From NCBI GenBank assembly GCA_001275005.1, contig JWZX01002066.1, positions 1 to 34,806 on the forward strand: DNA of 34,806 nucleotides, read 5' to 3'. This stretch comes from Chrysochromulina tobinii (taxonomy: Eukaryota; Haptophyta; Prymnesiales; Chrysochromulinaceae). A model generated the notes under the pieces. The model ran no database searches, had not been told where the DNA came from, and saw only the letters and a list, made by a program, of their open reading frames with translations. The position numbers were made by a program, and so were the translations under genes. This document shows positions 1-10,864 of this stretch, piece by piece (positions within the stretch are counted from its first letter, which is position 1; each line of letters starts with the position of its first letter).

Positions 1-1401
1 TCATGCCAGGGCAGACCGATGAAGGCTCACGCACTCCCATGCCTGAAGCCTCTCATGATCTGCACCCTGCCGCGCAGCCCTTACGCACAACAACACGACG
101 CGATGCGCTGCTGCTGCCACGCTCATGGACCACGCTACTGCTTACCGCTGCTGCCACACCACTGCTGCCACTCTGCCTCTACCGCACTACTTTGCAAAAC
201 CACTGCGTGCTGCGTGTACGCTGATGACGCCACACTGCTGCTGCCTCGCTGCTGCTACCTTGCTATCCTCGCCTCCAATTCTCCAACAAAGCAAAACAAA
301 GCAATCAACCAAGCCATACCCTCTACCTCCAAACTCCGCCCTGCCCAATCCACAGAGACTCGCCTAGAGTATAATCAGGCTCGCAACCTTCAACTTTCTG
401 TCACCGCCACCACCGCACCCGTCGCCTCCATCACCACCCCTGTCGACCTCGCCGCAAACGCCATCGCCTCCACCGCTTTCGCCTCGCCAACCAGCATACC
501 TCCTACCCGACCTCATGCCATATCTTATATACGTCACCACCTTGTAAATCCCGCAAGTATTTCCCGTATCTCGACTGTATCTCGGCGAATATCTCGCATA
601 AATCTCGCATGATTAACCAATATCGCGCCCGACATTCCTACCAAAAAAGTTTACAAGGCTGTATACCACAATCCGAACAGACTTCCATACCCAACACACC
701 CACACACCAGAACACAAAGTAACCTAACGTCACCACTCCTCCCCACAGGGGAAGAGTGGGACCACCCTCCTCTACGGGGGTGGCCACGACGTCCAACACC
801 GCCACAGCAAAAAAAAGAAACCTCCCAACCCACCCCCCGTCGGGAAAGCGGGGTTCGAGGTGTGGGTTCTTACTAAGGGGGGTCTAGTTAGTGTGCACCA
901 CAGCAGACTGTACTGTACCGTAGTACACACCCATCTCGTTCGGGTCACCTCGTTGAGGCCCTAGGGTGCGTGCGTGTATAGGTATGGTCCGGTCACCAAA
1001 AGCAAAATTTTCCTACCTACCCGAATGGAGATGTCGCCAGCAGCCGTTAAAGGGTCTAAACAAAAGGCAGTCGGCCGACGGCTCACGACATGTCGCGATA
1101 CCTTCTCGTGTACATGTACAAATTAACCTACTGTGTACCTACTGTACCTTCTGTACCTACTGTACCTACTGTACTGTACCCTGAAGACCTTTTTACCCCC
1201 TTGTCCCAAACCCTGACTGAGTGACTGATATGACTGAGCTGACTGCCTGAACCGGGACATCAGTCGAACCCCTTTTCCAAACATTTCCGTGTGAAATTGG
1301 GTGTCGAATTCTAAACATTGGCTGTGAAACTGGCGCGGGTCGGCCGCAAATCGGCCACAAAGGGAGCGGCGGGAGCGCTAAACGGTTTCTCACGCTTCTC
1401 T
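1..1401. other. Intergenic sequence, no recognisable gene
   Basis: I see no gene here that I can support. Open frames exist (for example 19-612 on +) but they are rich in Cys, His and Thr from CTG/CCA-type low-complexity DNA and resemble no family. Positions about 1130-1180 hold a short imperfect tandem repeat with unit CTGTACCTA. Base composition is less GC-rich than in the flanking coding DNA. The promoter and 5' UTR of the polymerase gene at 1402 must lie in the last part of this stretch. Confidence 0.5.
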
Positions 1402-4400
1402 ATGTCGGCACGCAACGCGAACGCGTGTGCTAGCAGTAGCTATGCAGCCATCTCATCGGCCGCTGGTAGCAGCAGCAGCGGCGCTGGATCGAGGCCAGGG
1501 AATCAAGCTATTTACGATGAACTGCTTGCAGATTTCCTGAGAATGGGTTTTGAGTACAACTCCATCGAGCGGGCACTTCTCACAACCAACATTAGCGACA
1601 CGGCCTATGAGTGCTCTCGCGATGCTTGTCTCGCCATGCTTCTAGGTGGCTCGGGTGAACCTTTCATGTCGAATGCCGACGAAGGTCCTGTGCAGAGCCT
1701 CATGGACCTGACAGGCTGCGACGCACGCGAAGCAGCAAGCGCGCTCGAGCGCTGCAACGCGAATGTGTCCGAGGCAGCCGAGCTGCTGTTCAGAGATCTG
1801 GAGGATCTCGAGTCCGAGCTTGCGGCCCTGCGCATCGCGGATCTTGAGACGGTGCGAGTCTCAGAGCGCGCAGAGGCCGAAGCGCGTGATGCGGCGCTGG
1901 CGGAGGAAATCGAAGCGCGAGAGCGACAAGCACTCGGAAACGGTGCCTGCTGCACCGCGCTCGCGTCAGATGCGGCGCTCGCTGCCGAGCTTGCCACGGA
2001 GATGCATGCAGAGGGAGCTGTTGCGTCAGATGCGGCGCTCGCTGCCGAGCTTGCCACGGAGATGCATGCAGAGGGAGCTGTTGCGTCGGATGCGGCGCTC
2101 GCTGCCGAACTCGAAGCGCAGATGCATGCAGAGGCGCGGCAGCATCGTGCGCATGCGGAGGCCCGCATCGCTGACGACGAGGCGCTGGCGGAGGTGTCGT
2201 GGAGGCTGTCGATGGCAACGACGGCATCGGAGGCCGTGGAGGCTGCGCTGCAAGAGCACTCGTCAGCCCTCTTTGCTGCCGAGCTTGCGGAAGTGGACGC
2301 CGAGGGCGCGGTGCGAACGGAGCGCCGTCTCGAGCAGCAAGCGGAGCAAGTCGAGGCGTGGGAGCTGTCGGTGATAAGTGCCCGCGAGGAGCGTGCTCGG
2401 CAGCTCGGTGCAGTCTCCTCCGAGTTGTCGGCGCGCCACTTGGCGTATGCGCAAGCAAGGCAGCGGTCCATCATTAACGGTTACGCTGAACGCGTCGAAG
2501 TGGCGACGCTCAAGCTGCATGCATTCATGGGCGATGACAGCCAGAGGGTGCTCGACCTGAGTCGTTTGAGTGCACCTGGGCGGGCCCGCATCGAGGCGCT
2601 CGCTGCAGAGCTGTCCTCGGCGTCGTCAATGCGGCTCCAATGCACTGTCGATCACAGCGGTCCCGATCCCGTCTTGCGCATTCGCAAACGGACTCGACCA
2701 CCGGGCACAGCCTTGCCAGCTGCGACGCCAGCCAAACCGCCGGCCGCACCGCCAGCAGCCGACAGACTGGCAGCGTCCGGTGAGTCGCTCCATCTGCCGT
2801 ACAACAGCCATGTGAGCAGTGCCGGCTACACCAGCAACTTGCGTGTGGTGGGCGCCAGCAATGCGTCGCCCAAGTCTCTGGCTGCTGCTTCTGCTGAGAC
2901 AGAGCCGTCGTCACAGAGCTGCGCTCAGAGCACCGCGGCAGCGCCGCAGCCGCAACATCAACAGCCACGCCCACCAGCTCCGCCGTATGGCGACGTGCCG
3001 CTCGGCGTCTGGTGCGCGCTGCACGAGCTGCCGTTTCGTGTCAAGTACGAGGTCGAGGTACTTGTGGGGCTCAAGAAGATGGTGCGATGGGCGCTGCTCC
3101 CCGAGGCGTTTGTGCATGAGCTGCTCAAGTGCGTCGCCGAGGATGGCGAGGCCGTGTGCGTCTCGGTGCTGCGCAAGATGCAGGCAGAGCCCCTGCAGCC
3201 CGTGCTCGACTGGTTCCGGTCAGCGCGAGAGAGCTGCAGTACGCTACGATACGTGAACTTCTCTCCAGGGGTGCTTCATCAGCGCCCTTTGTGGAGCACG
3301 CTGCGCTCCGTCGAGGTACTACGGGCGGTCCATTGCTGTCCTAGTGGCAGGACAATTGCCCGCCCGGCCGAGTATCAGTCGTCCAACCGCGTGCTGCGGC
3401 TTGTCGGAGACCTCTATGGGACGGACCATTTGCTACGTGTCTCCTTCGTCAACGACGGTGTGCACACGCCCATCACGCTTCGCGGCTTGCACTGGGGGGG
3501 CGGTGAGGCGACGCCTGCGGCGGCGCGCGCCACAATCGCACGCTGCTGGCGCGAACGGCGGCTCGCGAGACGCGGCGGTTCGCAAAGTGTGGCGGCACGC
3601 AGCAGTGATCTCGACACGGTGCAGCGCCCACATTCCACGTTCCACGTACCACATTCCAAGTGGGAAGCTGTGAGTAGCGCGCTGCGTGACGGGCTGTGTG
3701 TCGGCGGCGAGCTTTTCCGATGGCTTGCGCCTTCCGCCTCCCAGATGAAGAAGGGAGGCATGTGGTTCGTGCGCGAGTCCGAGCTGAATGCCGCCCTGCT
3801 TCGTCGCTGCTTGGGCGACTTTAGCAAGCTCGCGACCCCGGCTCTCTATCTGGCGCGACTCGGCCAATGCCTTTCGTCGACGTATGTGTCGACGACGATA
3901 CAGCAGGAGGAGGCTTGGGACATGGAGGAGGTAGAGGACGTTGTGAGTGAGTCGGGCGAGATCTTCTCTGACGGCGCTGGATTCTGCTCATACAAGCTCC
4001 TTCAACTGCTCTTCGACTCACTGCACCGCCCGCCTCCCCAGAGCAGCGATCCGCCCCACCTTCAAACCCTCCTTGAGCGGCCGGGGAGTCGCCTACCATA
4101 CTCTGCGGTACAGGTGCGCTGCGGAGGCCGAAAGGGGGTGGTGGCCCTCCGGATGGGCACCGAGGGACGTGTCTTGTACACGCGGCCCTCGATGCACAAG
4201 TTTGATGCGAGCATTCGCGAGCTCGAGGTTTGTGAGTGGGCCACGTGGCACGCGGGCTACCTCAATCGGCCGCTCGTTGCGCTGCTCGAGCACCGCGGCG
4301 TGCCGTATGCTGTGCTGGAGCGCTACCAGAGCCAGTACCTCCGCGAGCTTAGTCAGTGCCTGACGAGCCAGCATCACGCCGAGCGGCTGCTTTCGAGCCT

Positions 4401-6198
4401 TGTTGGACTCATCGTCAAGGGCGGCGAAGCTGGTGTCGATGGCGTCGATGGCAGCGACGGTGACGCCTGCGGTGGACCACTTGGCACGGCACTGACGCTT
4501 TTGCGGCATGGTGTGCCCCTCGAGGAGCCGTTCGTGGCCGGCCTCTTGCGGTGCATCCGCGCTTCGCTAGTGCGTGGCGTCGTCGACAAGGCGCGCGTGC
4601 TCGTGCCGGAGGCGGCGACGCTGATAGGGGTGATGGACGAGGAGGGGGTGCTTGAGTACGGTGAGGTCTTTTTGCAAGTCCAGCCGCCGGATGCCCCCGA
4701 CGATGCGGGGCCACAGGTGATAGAGCAGAATGTCGCCGTCTACCGCAGCCCTGGCAAGCACCCAGGTGATGTACTTGTGCTTCGGGCAGTGCATCATCCA
4801 GCGCTCTGCCATCTGATCAACGTTGTCGTCTTCCCGCGCGTTGGGCCGCGCCCCCATCCTTCGGAGCTCAGTAGTGGCGACCTCGATGGCGACAAGTATT
4901 TAGTCATCTGGGCGCCGTCCATTGTCGACAGCATGCAACCAGCGCCTCCCGTGCCGCCGACTGCAGACCTGTGCCACCGACCGGCGCATAAGCAGCCCAC
5001 AGCAAAGCCAGCTTATAAGCAGCCCACAGCAAAGGCCTTTGCACGCCGCATGCCCCCACTGCCGCCACCGCCACCTTCCGAGCATGCGCTCCTCCAGCAA
5101 GTGGCACAGTGGGAGGTGGCCAAGGCATCGAAGCCACAGCCTGCCACCTTGGGTGACTTTTTGGCTCGAAGCGCACCACGACGGCGCGGCTTGAGCGAGG
5201 GCGAGATGGCCTCTCACGGCAAGATCCTCGAGGCAGCTCGCGAGGCACGAGCCGAGGAGCGCAGACAGCGCTTCCAGATCGAATTGATGCGTCGCATAGG
5301 CGTGGCGGAGGACGCGAGCGCCGTTGCGAGCGCCGTGCACCAGCAGCGGCTGGAGCGCGCGGCCATCCGCTGGTACATCTTCTTTGGCCAGCGCAATAAC
5401 GTCGGGACCATCTCCAACACATGGCTCGTGTACGCCGACCGCTGCGGAGTCGATCATCCGGAGACGCTTGAGCTCTGCCGGTTGGCGCAACTCGCCGTGC
5501 AGTTCGTCAAGACGGGCGAGCCGGTCGAGCTCGACCCGAGGCGCTTCCCCCCTCACGCTGCGCGCCCAGACTTCATGGCGCCCTCGCACACCGGCAGCGG
5601 TGAGGGTGAAGGACGGTATGTGTCTCAGCGCGCGCTCGGCAAGCTGCATCGAGCCGCTGTCGAGGCGACCACCGCAGAGGCCACACCCGCAGCTGCCGCC
5701 GATGCATTGGTCGCCTCTTCCCTCCTTGCCCAGCAGCTTCATGCCGCTGGCTTTGAGGTGCACCTGCCCGCGGCGAGGGCAGCACGCGACGCGTACAATG
5801 AAGAGGTTGCGTGGCACCTCGCAATGTACGGTGTAGCGACGGAGGCAGAGCTCCTTAGCGGGCGAGTGGTCGCATTCGAGCACGATTGGGTGGCGACCGA
5901 TGACTCCCAGGAGGCCGAAGAGGCACTACGCCGCTCCATCCACGCGCTGTGGGCCTGGGCGCGCCGGCGATTCCGCGTGGACGTGGAGGCGGCAGTGAGC
6001 GCTGCTCTACCAGCAGACGATGAGAGTGGTGGCGGCGGCACCGGCGAGAGCACCGCGACCCTGAGGCAACGCATGACACGACAAGTGGCATATGCGTGGT
6101 ATTCAGCGGGGAAATGGCTCGGGGAGGAGCCACCCATCAATGATCGCCTCGCGCTGCATTCGTTTGCGTGGGTCGCGTGGCCGTTGCCATATCTATAA
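1402..6198 (+). CDS. Eukaryotic RNA-dependent RNA polymerase with N-terminal UBA-like domains
   Basis: Cell-encoded RdRP of the RDR/QDE-1 family, which copies single-stranded RNA into dsRNA for small-RNA silencing. Intronless frame of 1598 residues from the first ATG at 1402. Residues 36-83 (with an MGF motif) and 95-132 (LMDLTGCDAREA) look like UBA or UBA-like folds. A coiled-coil-like Ala/Glu segment with a duplicated 20-residue unit follows. The polymerase core starts near residue 600: NRVLRLVGDLYG, FSDGAGFCSYKLL (about 854), AVQVRCGGRKGVVAL, RPSMHKF, EYGEVFLQV, KHPGDVLVLRAVHHP, then the catalytic DLDGD loop at residues 1160-1164. The C-terminal part keeps the family pattern NVGTISNTWLVYAD and VKTGEP. 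All catalytic aspartates are present and the frame is intact, so the enzyme is probably active. The UBA fusion is unusual for this family. An in-frame TTG 84 bases upstream is not a credible eukaryotic start. Confidence 0.95.
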   Translation: MSARNANACASSSYAAISSAAGSSSSGAGSRPGNQAIYDELLADFLRMGFEYNSIERALLTTNISDTAYECSRDACLAMLLGGSGEPFMSNADEGPVQSLMDLTGCDAREAASALERCNANVSEAAELLFRDLEDLESELAALRIADLETVRVSERAEAEARDAALAEEIEARERQALGNGACCTALASDAALAAELATEMHAEGAVASDAALAAELATEMHAEGAVASDAALAAELEAQMHAEARQHRAHAEARIADDEALAEVSWRLSMATTASEAVEAALQEHSSALFAAELAEVDAEGAVRTERRLEQQAEQVEAWELSVISAREERARQLGAVSSELSARHLAYAQARQRSIINGYAERVEVATLKLHAFMGDDSQRVLDLSRLSAPGRARIEALAAELSSASSMRLQCTVDHSGPDPVLRIRKRTRPPGTALPAATPAKPPAAPPAADRLAASGESLHLPYNSHVSSAGYTSNLRVVGASNASPKSLAAASAETEPSSQSCAQSTAAAPQPQHQQPRPPAPPYGDVPLGVWCALHELPFRVKYEVEVLVGLKKMVRWALLPEAFVHELLKCVAEDGEAVCVSVLRKMQAEPLQPVLDWFRSARESCSTLRYVNFSPGVLHQRPLWSTLRSVEVLRAVHCCPSGRTIARPAEYQSSNRVLRLVGDLYGTDHLLRVSFVNDGVHTPITLRGLHWGGGEATPAAARATIARCWRERRLARRGGSQSVAARSSDLDTVQRPHSTFHVPHSKWEAVSSALRDGLCVGGELFRWLAPSASQMKKGGMWFVRESELNAALLRRCLGDFSKLATPALYLARLGQCLSSTYVSTTIQQEEAWDMEEVEDVVSESGEIFSDGAGFCSYKLLQLLFDSLHRPPPQSSDPPHLQTLLERPGSRLPYSAVQVRCGGRKGVVALRMGTEGRVLYTRPSMHKFDASIRELEVCEWATWHAGYLNRPLVALLEHRGVPYAVLERYQSQYLRELSQCLTSQHHAERLLSSLVGLIVKGGEAGVDGVDGSDGDACGGPLGTALTLLRHGVPLEEPFVAGLLRCIRASLVRGVVDKARVLVPEAATLIGVMDEEGVLEYGEVFLQVQPPDAPDDAGPQVIEQNVAVYRSPGKHPGDVLVLRAVHHPALCHLINVVVFPRVGPRPHPSELSSGDLDGDKYLVIWAPSIVDSMQPAPPVPPTADLCHRPAHKQPTAKPAYKQPTAKAFARRMPPLPPPPPSEHALLQQVAQWEVAKASKPQPATLGDFLARSAPRRRGLSEGEMASHGKILEAAREARAEERRQRFQIELMRRIGVAEDASAVASAVHQQRLERAAIRWYIFFGQRNNVGTISNTWLVYADRCGVDHPETLELCRLAQLAVQFVKTGEPVELDPRRFPPHAARPDFMAPSHTGSGEGEGRYVSQRALGKLHRAAVEATTAEATPAAAADALVASSLLAQQLHAAGFEVHLPAARAARDAYNEEVAWHLAMYGVATEAELLSGRVVAFEHDWVATDDSQEAEEALRRSIHALWAWARRRFRVDVEAAVSAALPADDESGGGGTGESTATLRQRMTRQVAYAWYSAGKWLGEEPPINDRLALHSFAWVAWPLPYL
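1963..2115 (+). repeat. 60-bp tandem duplication inside the polymerase gene
   Basis: Two copies of a 60-base unit (1981-2040 and 2041-2100) differ by only about one base, and a third diverged copy follows. Each encodes a 20-residue unit containing DAALAAELATEMHAEG in a predicted helical linker between the UBA-like domains and the polymerase core. The near identity points to a recent in-frame expansion. Confidence 0.9.
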
Positions 6199-6420
6199 CA
6201 ACGGTCTACTGGCATGATGCAAAGTGAAACGACCCGCAGCGCGATGAGGCTGACGTTCACAACCTTGATTCCGACGAATCGAAGTGATTTCGCGCGACTT
6301 CGCGACTTGTCTGCGAGTCTGACATAAATCTGCAGAAAATAAATCTGCAGAATAGCGTACAAAATAGAGAAGAACAGAATAACCTACTCGTACTTAAAAT
6401 TGGACGCGCGATCGTCGCGA
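6199..6420. other. Convergent intergenic region
   Basis: Short AT-richer stretch between the stop of the polymerase gene (+) and the stop of the proline-rich gene (-). It must hold both 3' UTRs. A direct repeat AAATCTGCAGAA occurs near 6327-6352. I could not identify a definite polyadenylation signal. Confidence 0.5.
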
Positions 6421-8626
6421 TTACCAGGTACGCGCTATCTCATCGTGATATGATGCCAGATATGTTGCTTGACTCGCTCTTTCATTCGTTCCGGCGCCGC
6501 TCCCGTCTTGCTCGTCCATGAGCACATCATAGGAAAAGGCGCGGCGGTCAGCGCCGTGCGGCGGGTCGGCTTCGGCACCGCTCCCGCCTTGCTCTTCCAC
6601 CAAGACGTCAAAGTGCGGATCATACAGGCGCTCAAAGGGCGGCATGTCGGGGTGGTCGCAGCAGCGGCAAGCCAGGCAGGTGACGAGGGCGCGCGTGCTC
6701 TGTGCGGGGCAGAGGACGAATAGCAACGAAATGAGCGTAGCGCTCACGAGCATGAGCACCAACGGCAGCCGCTGGGCGGTCTGTTGGACGTCGAGGATCG
6801 CGTGTGCTTTGTCGGCGCTTCCGTAGTAGTTCCACATGATGTCGGCATCGTGCGCGAGGGTCGACAGCTGCTCTGCGGTGCGCACGCCAACCCCCGAAAG
6901 GCGCTCCAGAAGGGTCGGCGGCGACGAGGGTGAGGGCGGCGGCGATGGCGGGTCGGGCGGCGGTCTTGGAGGGGAAGGCGGCGTGGGGGGTGGCGAAGGC
7001 GGAGCGCGTGGCAAGGGCGGTACGGACGGCGGTGGCGAGGGCGGCGGTGATGGAGGTGGCGAGGGTGAGGGAGGAGGCGGCACCGATGGCGAAGGCGGTG
7101 CGGGCGGTGGTGGAGAGGGAGGTGAGGACGGCGGCGTCATGGGAGGTGGCGGCGAGGGCAAAGGCGGTGGGTGTGCGGGCGGAGGCGGCACCGATGGCGA
7201 AGGCGGTACGGGCGGTGGAGGGGAGGGCGGCGAGGACGGCGGCTGCAAGGGCGGTGGTGGCGACGGCGAGGGAGGTGGCGGCATGAACGGCAGGGGAGGC
7301 GAGGGCGGCAGCGGAGGGACAGCGGGGGGCGGTGGTGATGGGCCGGGCGAGGGTGGCGTGGGTGGCGGCGACGGTGGCGTCGGCGGGCTCGGACAGGGGG
7401 ATAGCGGCTGAGGCGGTAGCTGCGGCGGCAAAGACGGTAAGGGCGGCGGCGGCGGCGGCAGCGAGGGTGGATGCGAGGGCGGTGGCGGCGGCGGAGGTGA
7501 GGGCGGCAGAGATGGAGGTGGCGAGGGTGAGGGAGGAGGCGGAGGTGAAGGAGGCAAGTACGGCGAGGGTGGCGGCGACGAGGGGGGCAACGGGGGAGGT
7601 GGCGAGCAGGGCGGCGACGACGGAGATGGAGGTGATGGCGGTGGTGGCGATGGTGGTGGATGCGGCGGCAACGGCGGTGGCGACATTGGCGGTGGTGGCG
7701 ACGGTGGTGGTGGCGATGGTGGTGGCGGTGACGGTGTTGGCAGAGACGGCGGTGGAGGTGATGGCAGCGGTGGCGAAGGTGGTGGTGATCGAGGCGAGGG
7801 TGGCGGCGGTGGCGGCGGGTGCCAGGGCGGTCGCGGCGGCGGTGGCGGCATCTGAGGTGCAGGTGCCACCGGTGGTGGAGGCAGGGCTGGGGGCGGCACA
7901 GGCGGCGCGGGCGGCTGCACCCAGAAGCTGCCCACGGAACGCAGCTCGGAGACTCCCAGATAGGCGGCAGAGATCATGAGAAGCCCACCCGCGCCGGTCC
8001 CAAGTCGCCAGCACGAGTGCGCCGGTCGCGACGAGGTGCCGGCCGTCGATGGCACGCCCACGGGATCGCCTTCGGTGGACGCAGCCGCCGCTGCAGCAGC
8101 TGTCAATGGCAGGGGCGGCGGAGGCGCCGCCGGCCTTCGCCGCCCGCCTCCTCGCCCTACCGCCCCCTCCTCTTCCTCCTCAAACAGCCTCCGGAGCGGC
8201 GACGGCGTCACCGCGGCGCGCTCGACCGCGGCCGCTGACGCCGGCTTCAAGCCGGAGGTCTCGCCAAAGACGAAGCCAGCGGCCTCGCCAGAGGCAAAGC
8301 TGGAAGTCATGCCAGAGGCAAAGCCGGAGGCACCTTCTCCAATGGCGCCGTCACGGGCAACTGCTCCAAGGGCGCTTTCACGGGCAACTTCTCCGATGGC
8401 GCCGTCCTGGGCAACTGCTCGGCGCTCGCTCTCGCATGGCGCCGTCTCGGGCGGGCCGAGCAGCGCGCTGGTTCGAGGGGCGATGGCACTGTCAGGGCTG
8501 CTGTCGGCCGGACGCAATGCTGTCCGCGAGAGCCACGCGAGCGAGTCCGCACCTTCGTCCACATCATATCGGTGCTCCTCCGCCGACGCTCGCCTGGCGA
8601 GTGGACGGACGATCGGTGCGGACGGC

Positions 8627-8681
<55 letters not shown>

Positions 8682-9519
8682 CGCGAGCGCCTAGAGGAGG
8701 TGGTCCGCGTCGCGCGAGCGCTCGCGCGTCGCGCATCGTCTCGAGCTTGAGCGCGACCGTCTGCGCCTCATGCACGCTCAGCGTACTGCCCGCCTCGCTC
8801 AGGAGCAGCTCGTAGATCGCCTCGGCCGCATACGAGGTAGGGTCGAGCTTCACGCGTAGATTCGCGGCCGAGAGCAGGTCCACCGGATCTCGCGAGACGG
8901 CGAAGCATGCGTCGAAGTACTGGAGCGCCGCATCCAAATCGCCCTCTTCATATGCTGCGTGAGCGCACCGACGCATCAGCCGCACAAACGTGTCGCGGTC
9001 GCTCAGCCCCCGAGCGGAGAGGCGCGGCAGCGGCGATATGAGCTGGCCGACCTCGTCTTGCAGTTGGCCCAGCCCCAGGCGCACGCCGGTGCGGCTCGCA
9101 GATTGGACTGCTCGGGTGCGCTCCTCACAGCGCGCCCGGGCTTCGGCAAGTTTGCGGCTGATCAGCTCACGATGAGCATCGGTCAACGAGGAGACGCCAG
9201 CCGTGCGGCCTTGGAGAAGCTCGGAGTAGATCGTGGCAGCTACTGAGCACTGGCCTGCATTGAGGCGCATATTCACGGACGAGATCAGCATGGCCACGTC
9301 TTCCTTGGTGTTGTAAGCGCTCTCAAAGAAGGCGTGTGCGAGCCAGTGCCGCTCTTCAATGTTTGCGAACCGGCCCAAGTCAGAGCACCATTGATGAACG
9401 AGATCGCGCTCCGCAGCTCGCAGCCTGGGCGGGCCAAGGCGTGAGCGAGGCCTAAGTTGCTTTACAACAGCGGCATGCTCGGCCGAAATTTGCCATTTCC
9501 AAGACGGCTCGCAACGCAT
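6421..9519 (-). CDS. TPR-like, proline-rich (HRGP-like) membrane protein
   Basis: Unrecognised protein of 1032 residues with a striking architecture. The start is the ATG at 9519; a GTG further upstream is not a likely start. The N-terminal ~270 residues are helical with two related TPR-like modules (compare VAMLISSVNMRLNAGQ with VDLLSAANLRVKLDPT), so this part arose by internal duplication. A 17-residue glycine run from a GCC repeat follows (about 280-297), then a low-complexity linker. A weak hydrophobic segment lies at 513-527, then about 330 residues of SPPPP-type repeats like those of hydroxyproline-rich glycoproteins (extensin or pherophorin type). A strong transmembrane helix lies at 918-937 (LPLVLMLVSATLISLLFVLC). 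The C-terminal tail has a duplicated acidic motif (VLVEEQGGSGA, VLMDEQDGSGA). If both hydrophobic segments span the membrane, the proline arm forms an extracellular or lumenal loop and both ends are cytosolic. Role unknown. Confidence 0.7.
6918..7910 (-). repeat. Proline-repeat-encoding low-complexity tract
   Basis: About 1 kb of imperfect GGCGG(T/A)-type repeats. On the minus strand it reads as (S/L/T)PPPP motifs within the membrane protein. The opposite strand has long Gly/Ala-rich open frames, which are composition artefacts. Confidence 0.85.
8633..8682 (-). repeat. GCC trinucleotide microsatellite (poly-Gly)
   Basis: An uninterrupted run of about 17 GCC units encodes poly-glycine on the minus strand within the linker of the TPR/proline-rich protein. 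It is likely to vary in length between alleles. Confidence 0.9.
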
Positions 9520-9929
9520 GACCTCACTTGTCGCCACCGCGACGAAGTGGACGGTCAGCAGTCGGGTAGCCCGGTAGCATAAGGTCGGCCGAACACAGGC
9601 GATCGAGACGGCGTTTTTTCATGTTAATACACACAACACGTACAAAGCCGTTTTTTCACAGACTCCAACACGTTCACACATCAAATTATTCACAGCCAAT
9701 TATCGACCATTCACGCCCGGGTCTGTGTCTCAAGTCAAGTCAAGTCCAGTCAAGACATGAGGCGACGCACCCAATTTCGTCGGGGGAAACGCAGAACTGG
9801 AAATGGACTGCGAACACAGAACAGATGGGGTTTTCGTGCCCCGGAGATGAATTGCGAAAGTCATCATCACGACAAGTTTCGTCGTGACCTCGGGCGAGTT
9901 GGCGATAGTTGGCGCGCAACACGGCCGAA
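9520..9929. promoter_or_regulatory. Divergent promoter region with TCAAG repeats
   Basis: This ~410-bp region separates the divergent starts of the membrane protein (-) and the MBD/Agenet protein (+), so both promoters must lie here. It is less GC-rich than its flanks. It contains a tandem pentamer TCAAG at about 9730-9753 (three perfect copies, a CCAGT interruption, one more copy). The same pentamer repeat occurs in the divergent region at 31987-32226. No TATA box could be assigned. Confidence 0.5.
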
Positions 9930-10811
9930 ATGCTTCTGGCGGCTCTTGCCGACAAGGCAGCCGCCATTCTCACCGATCAGCGCGCGGCATTCCTGCGCAG
10001 GCAGGATGCTAACGTCGAGGCGGCAATTGAGCAGGCTCGACCCGTGCGGCGCGAGAAACGACTCGCGGCCATCCTCGGCAACTTTACGCTTGCACGTGAC
10101 CCACGCATCGGCCCCAAGTACCAAATTGAAGTGGTGCCACTCGCGCTGTGGCGACCCGCCGCGTTGTGCGACGGCGATGACGACGAACACGCCGAGCCCA
10201 TGCACGTGCCAACCCAGGTCGTCGAGGCCGAGCTGGCCGAGCAGCGCCGCTCCGAGAAGGGCAGCGAGCTCACACAGGACGAGGCCGAGTTTGTGGACTC
10301 GCGCTTCTACCGCGCCAAGACGGACGCCGCGCCGGCGCCCTCGGCAGCTCCGTTGCCTCCTGACCCGCTGGCCGCGGCGGCTGATATGTCTACTGACCCG
10401 CTGGCCGAGGCGGCGTTGCAGTGGGAGGCGCAGGCTGCCAGGCTGGTGGCCACTGCACAAGCGACAGCCCTCGCGGGCCGCGCGCGCGCACTCGACGAGT
10501 GGACGCGGCACGCGCGCGCTCGACTGCGCGTCAGGCTGCTCACTGCTTTTGTGAGCGCGGCGGTGCACGGCTACGCTGACGTGGCGGCCGTTGAGCGATG
10601 CTATTCGCAGGCGCAACACTTTGCGAGCGTAGTGGAACGTCTGTGCTGGGTGGAAGCTGTGGAAGCTGTGGAAGCTGTGGAAGCTGTAGAAGCTGTGGAA
10701 GCTCAGGCGGCGGCGCAGGCGAGCGGAGTGCCAGGGGCAGGCGCCGCAGAGGCCGACCCGATGGCCACCGACGCGAGCTTGGCGGAGGAGGCCGGGAAGG
10801 ACGGGGCCGAG

Positions 10812-10864
<53 letters not shown>

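Noticed and set aside
19-612. 197-residue + frame at the window start
   Set aside because: It has skewed Cys/His/Thr composition from low-complexity DNA, no domain and no conservation that I recognise.
4900-5883. 327-residue open frame on the minus strand inside the RdRP gene
   Set aside because: It is antisense to conserved polymerase motifs and has no recognisable domain. Long shadow frames are expected at this GC content.
1402-6198. Viral origin of the RNA-dependent RNA polymerase
   Set aside because: The DLDGD loop and the KHPGDV, RPSMHKF and FSDG motifs belong to the cellular silencing family, not to the GDD-type viral polymerases.
6836-7979. Gly- and Ala-rich open frames on the + strand
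   Set aside because: They are complements of the proline-repeat tract of the minus-strand membrane protein.
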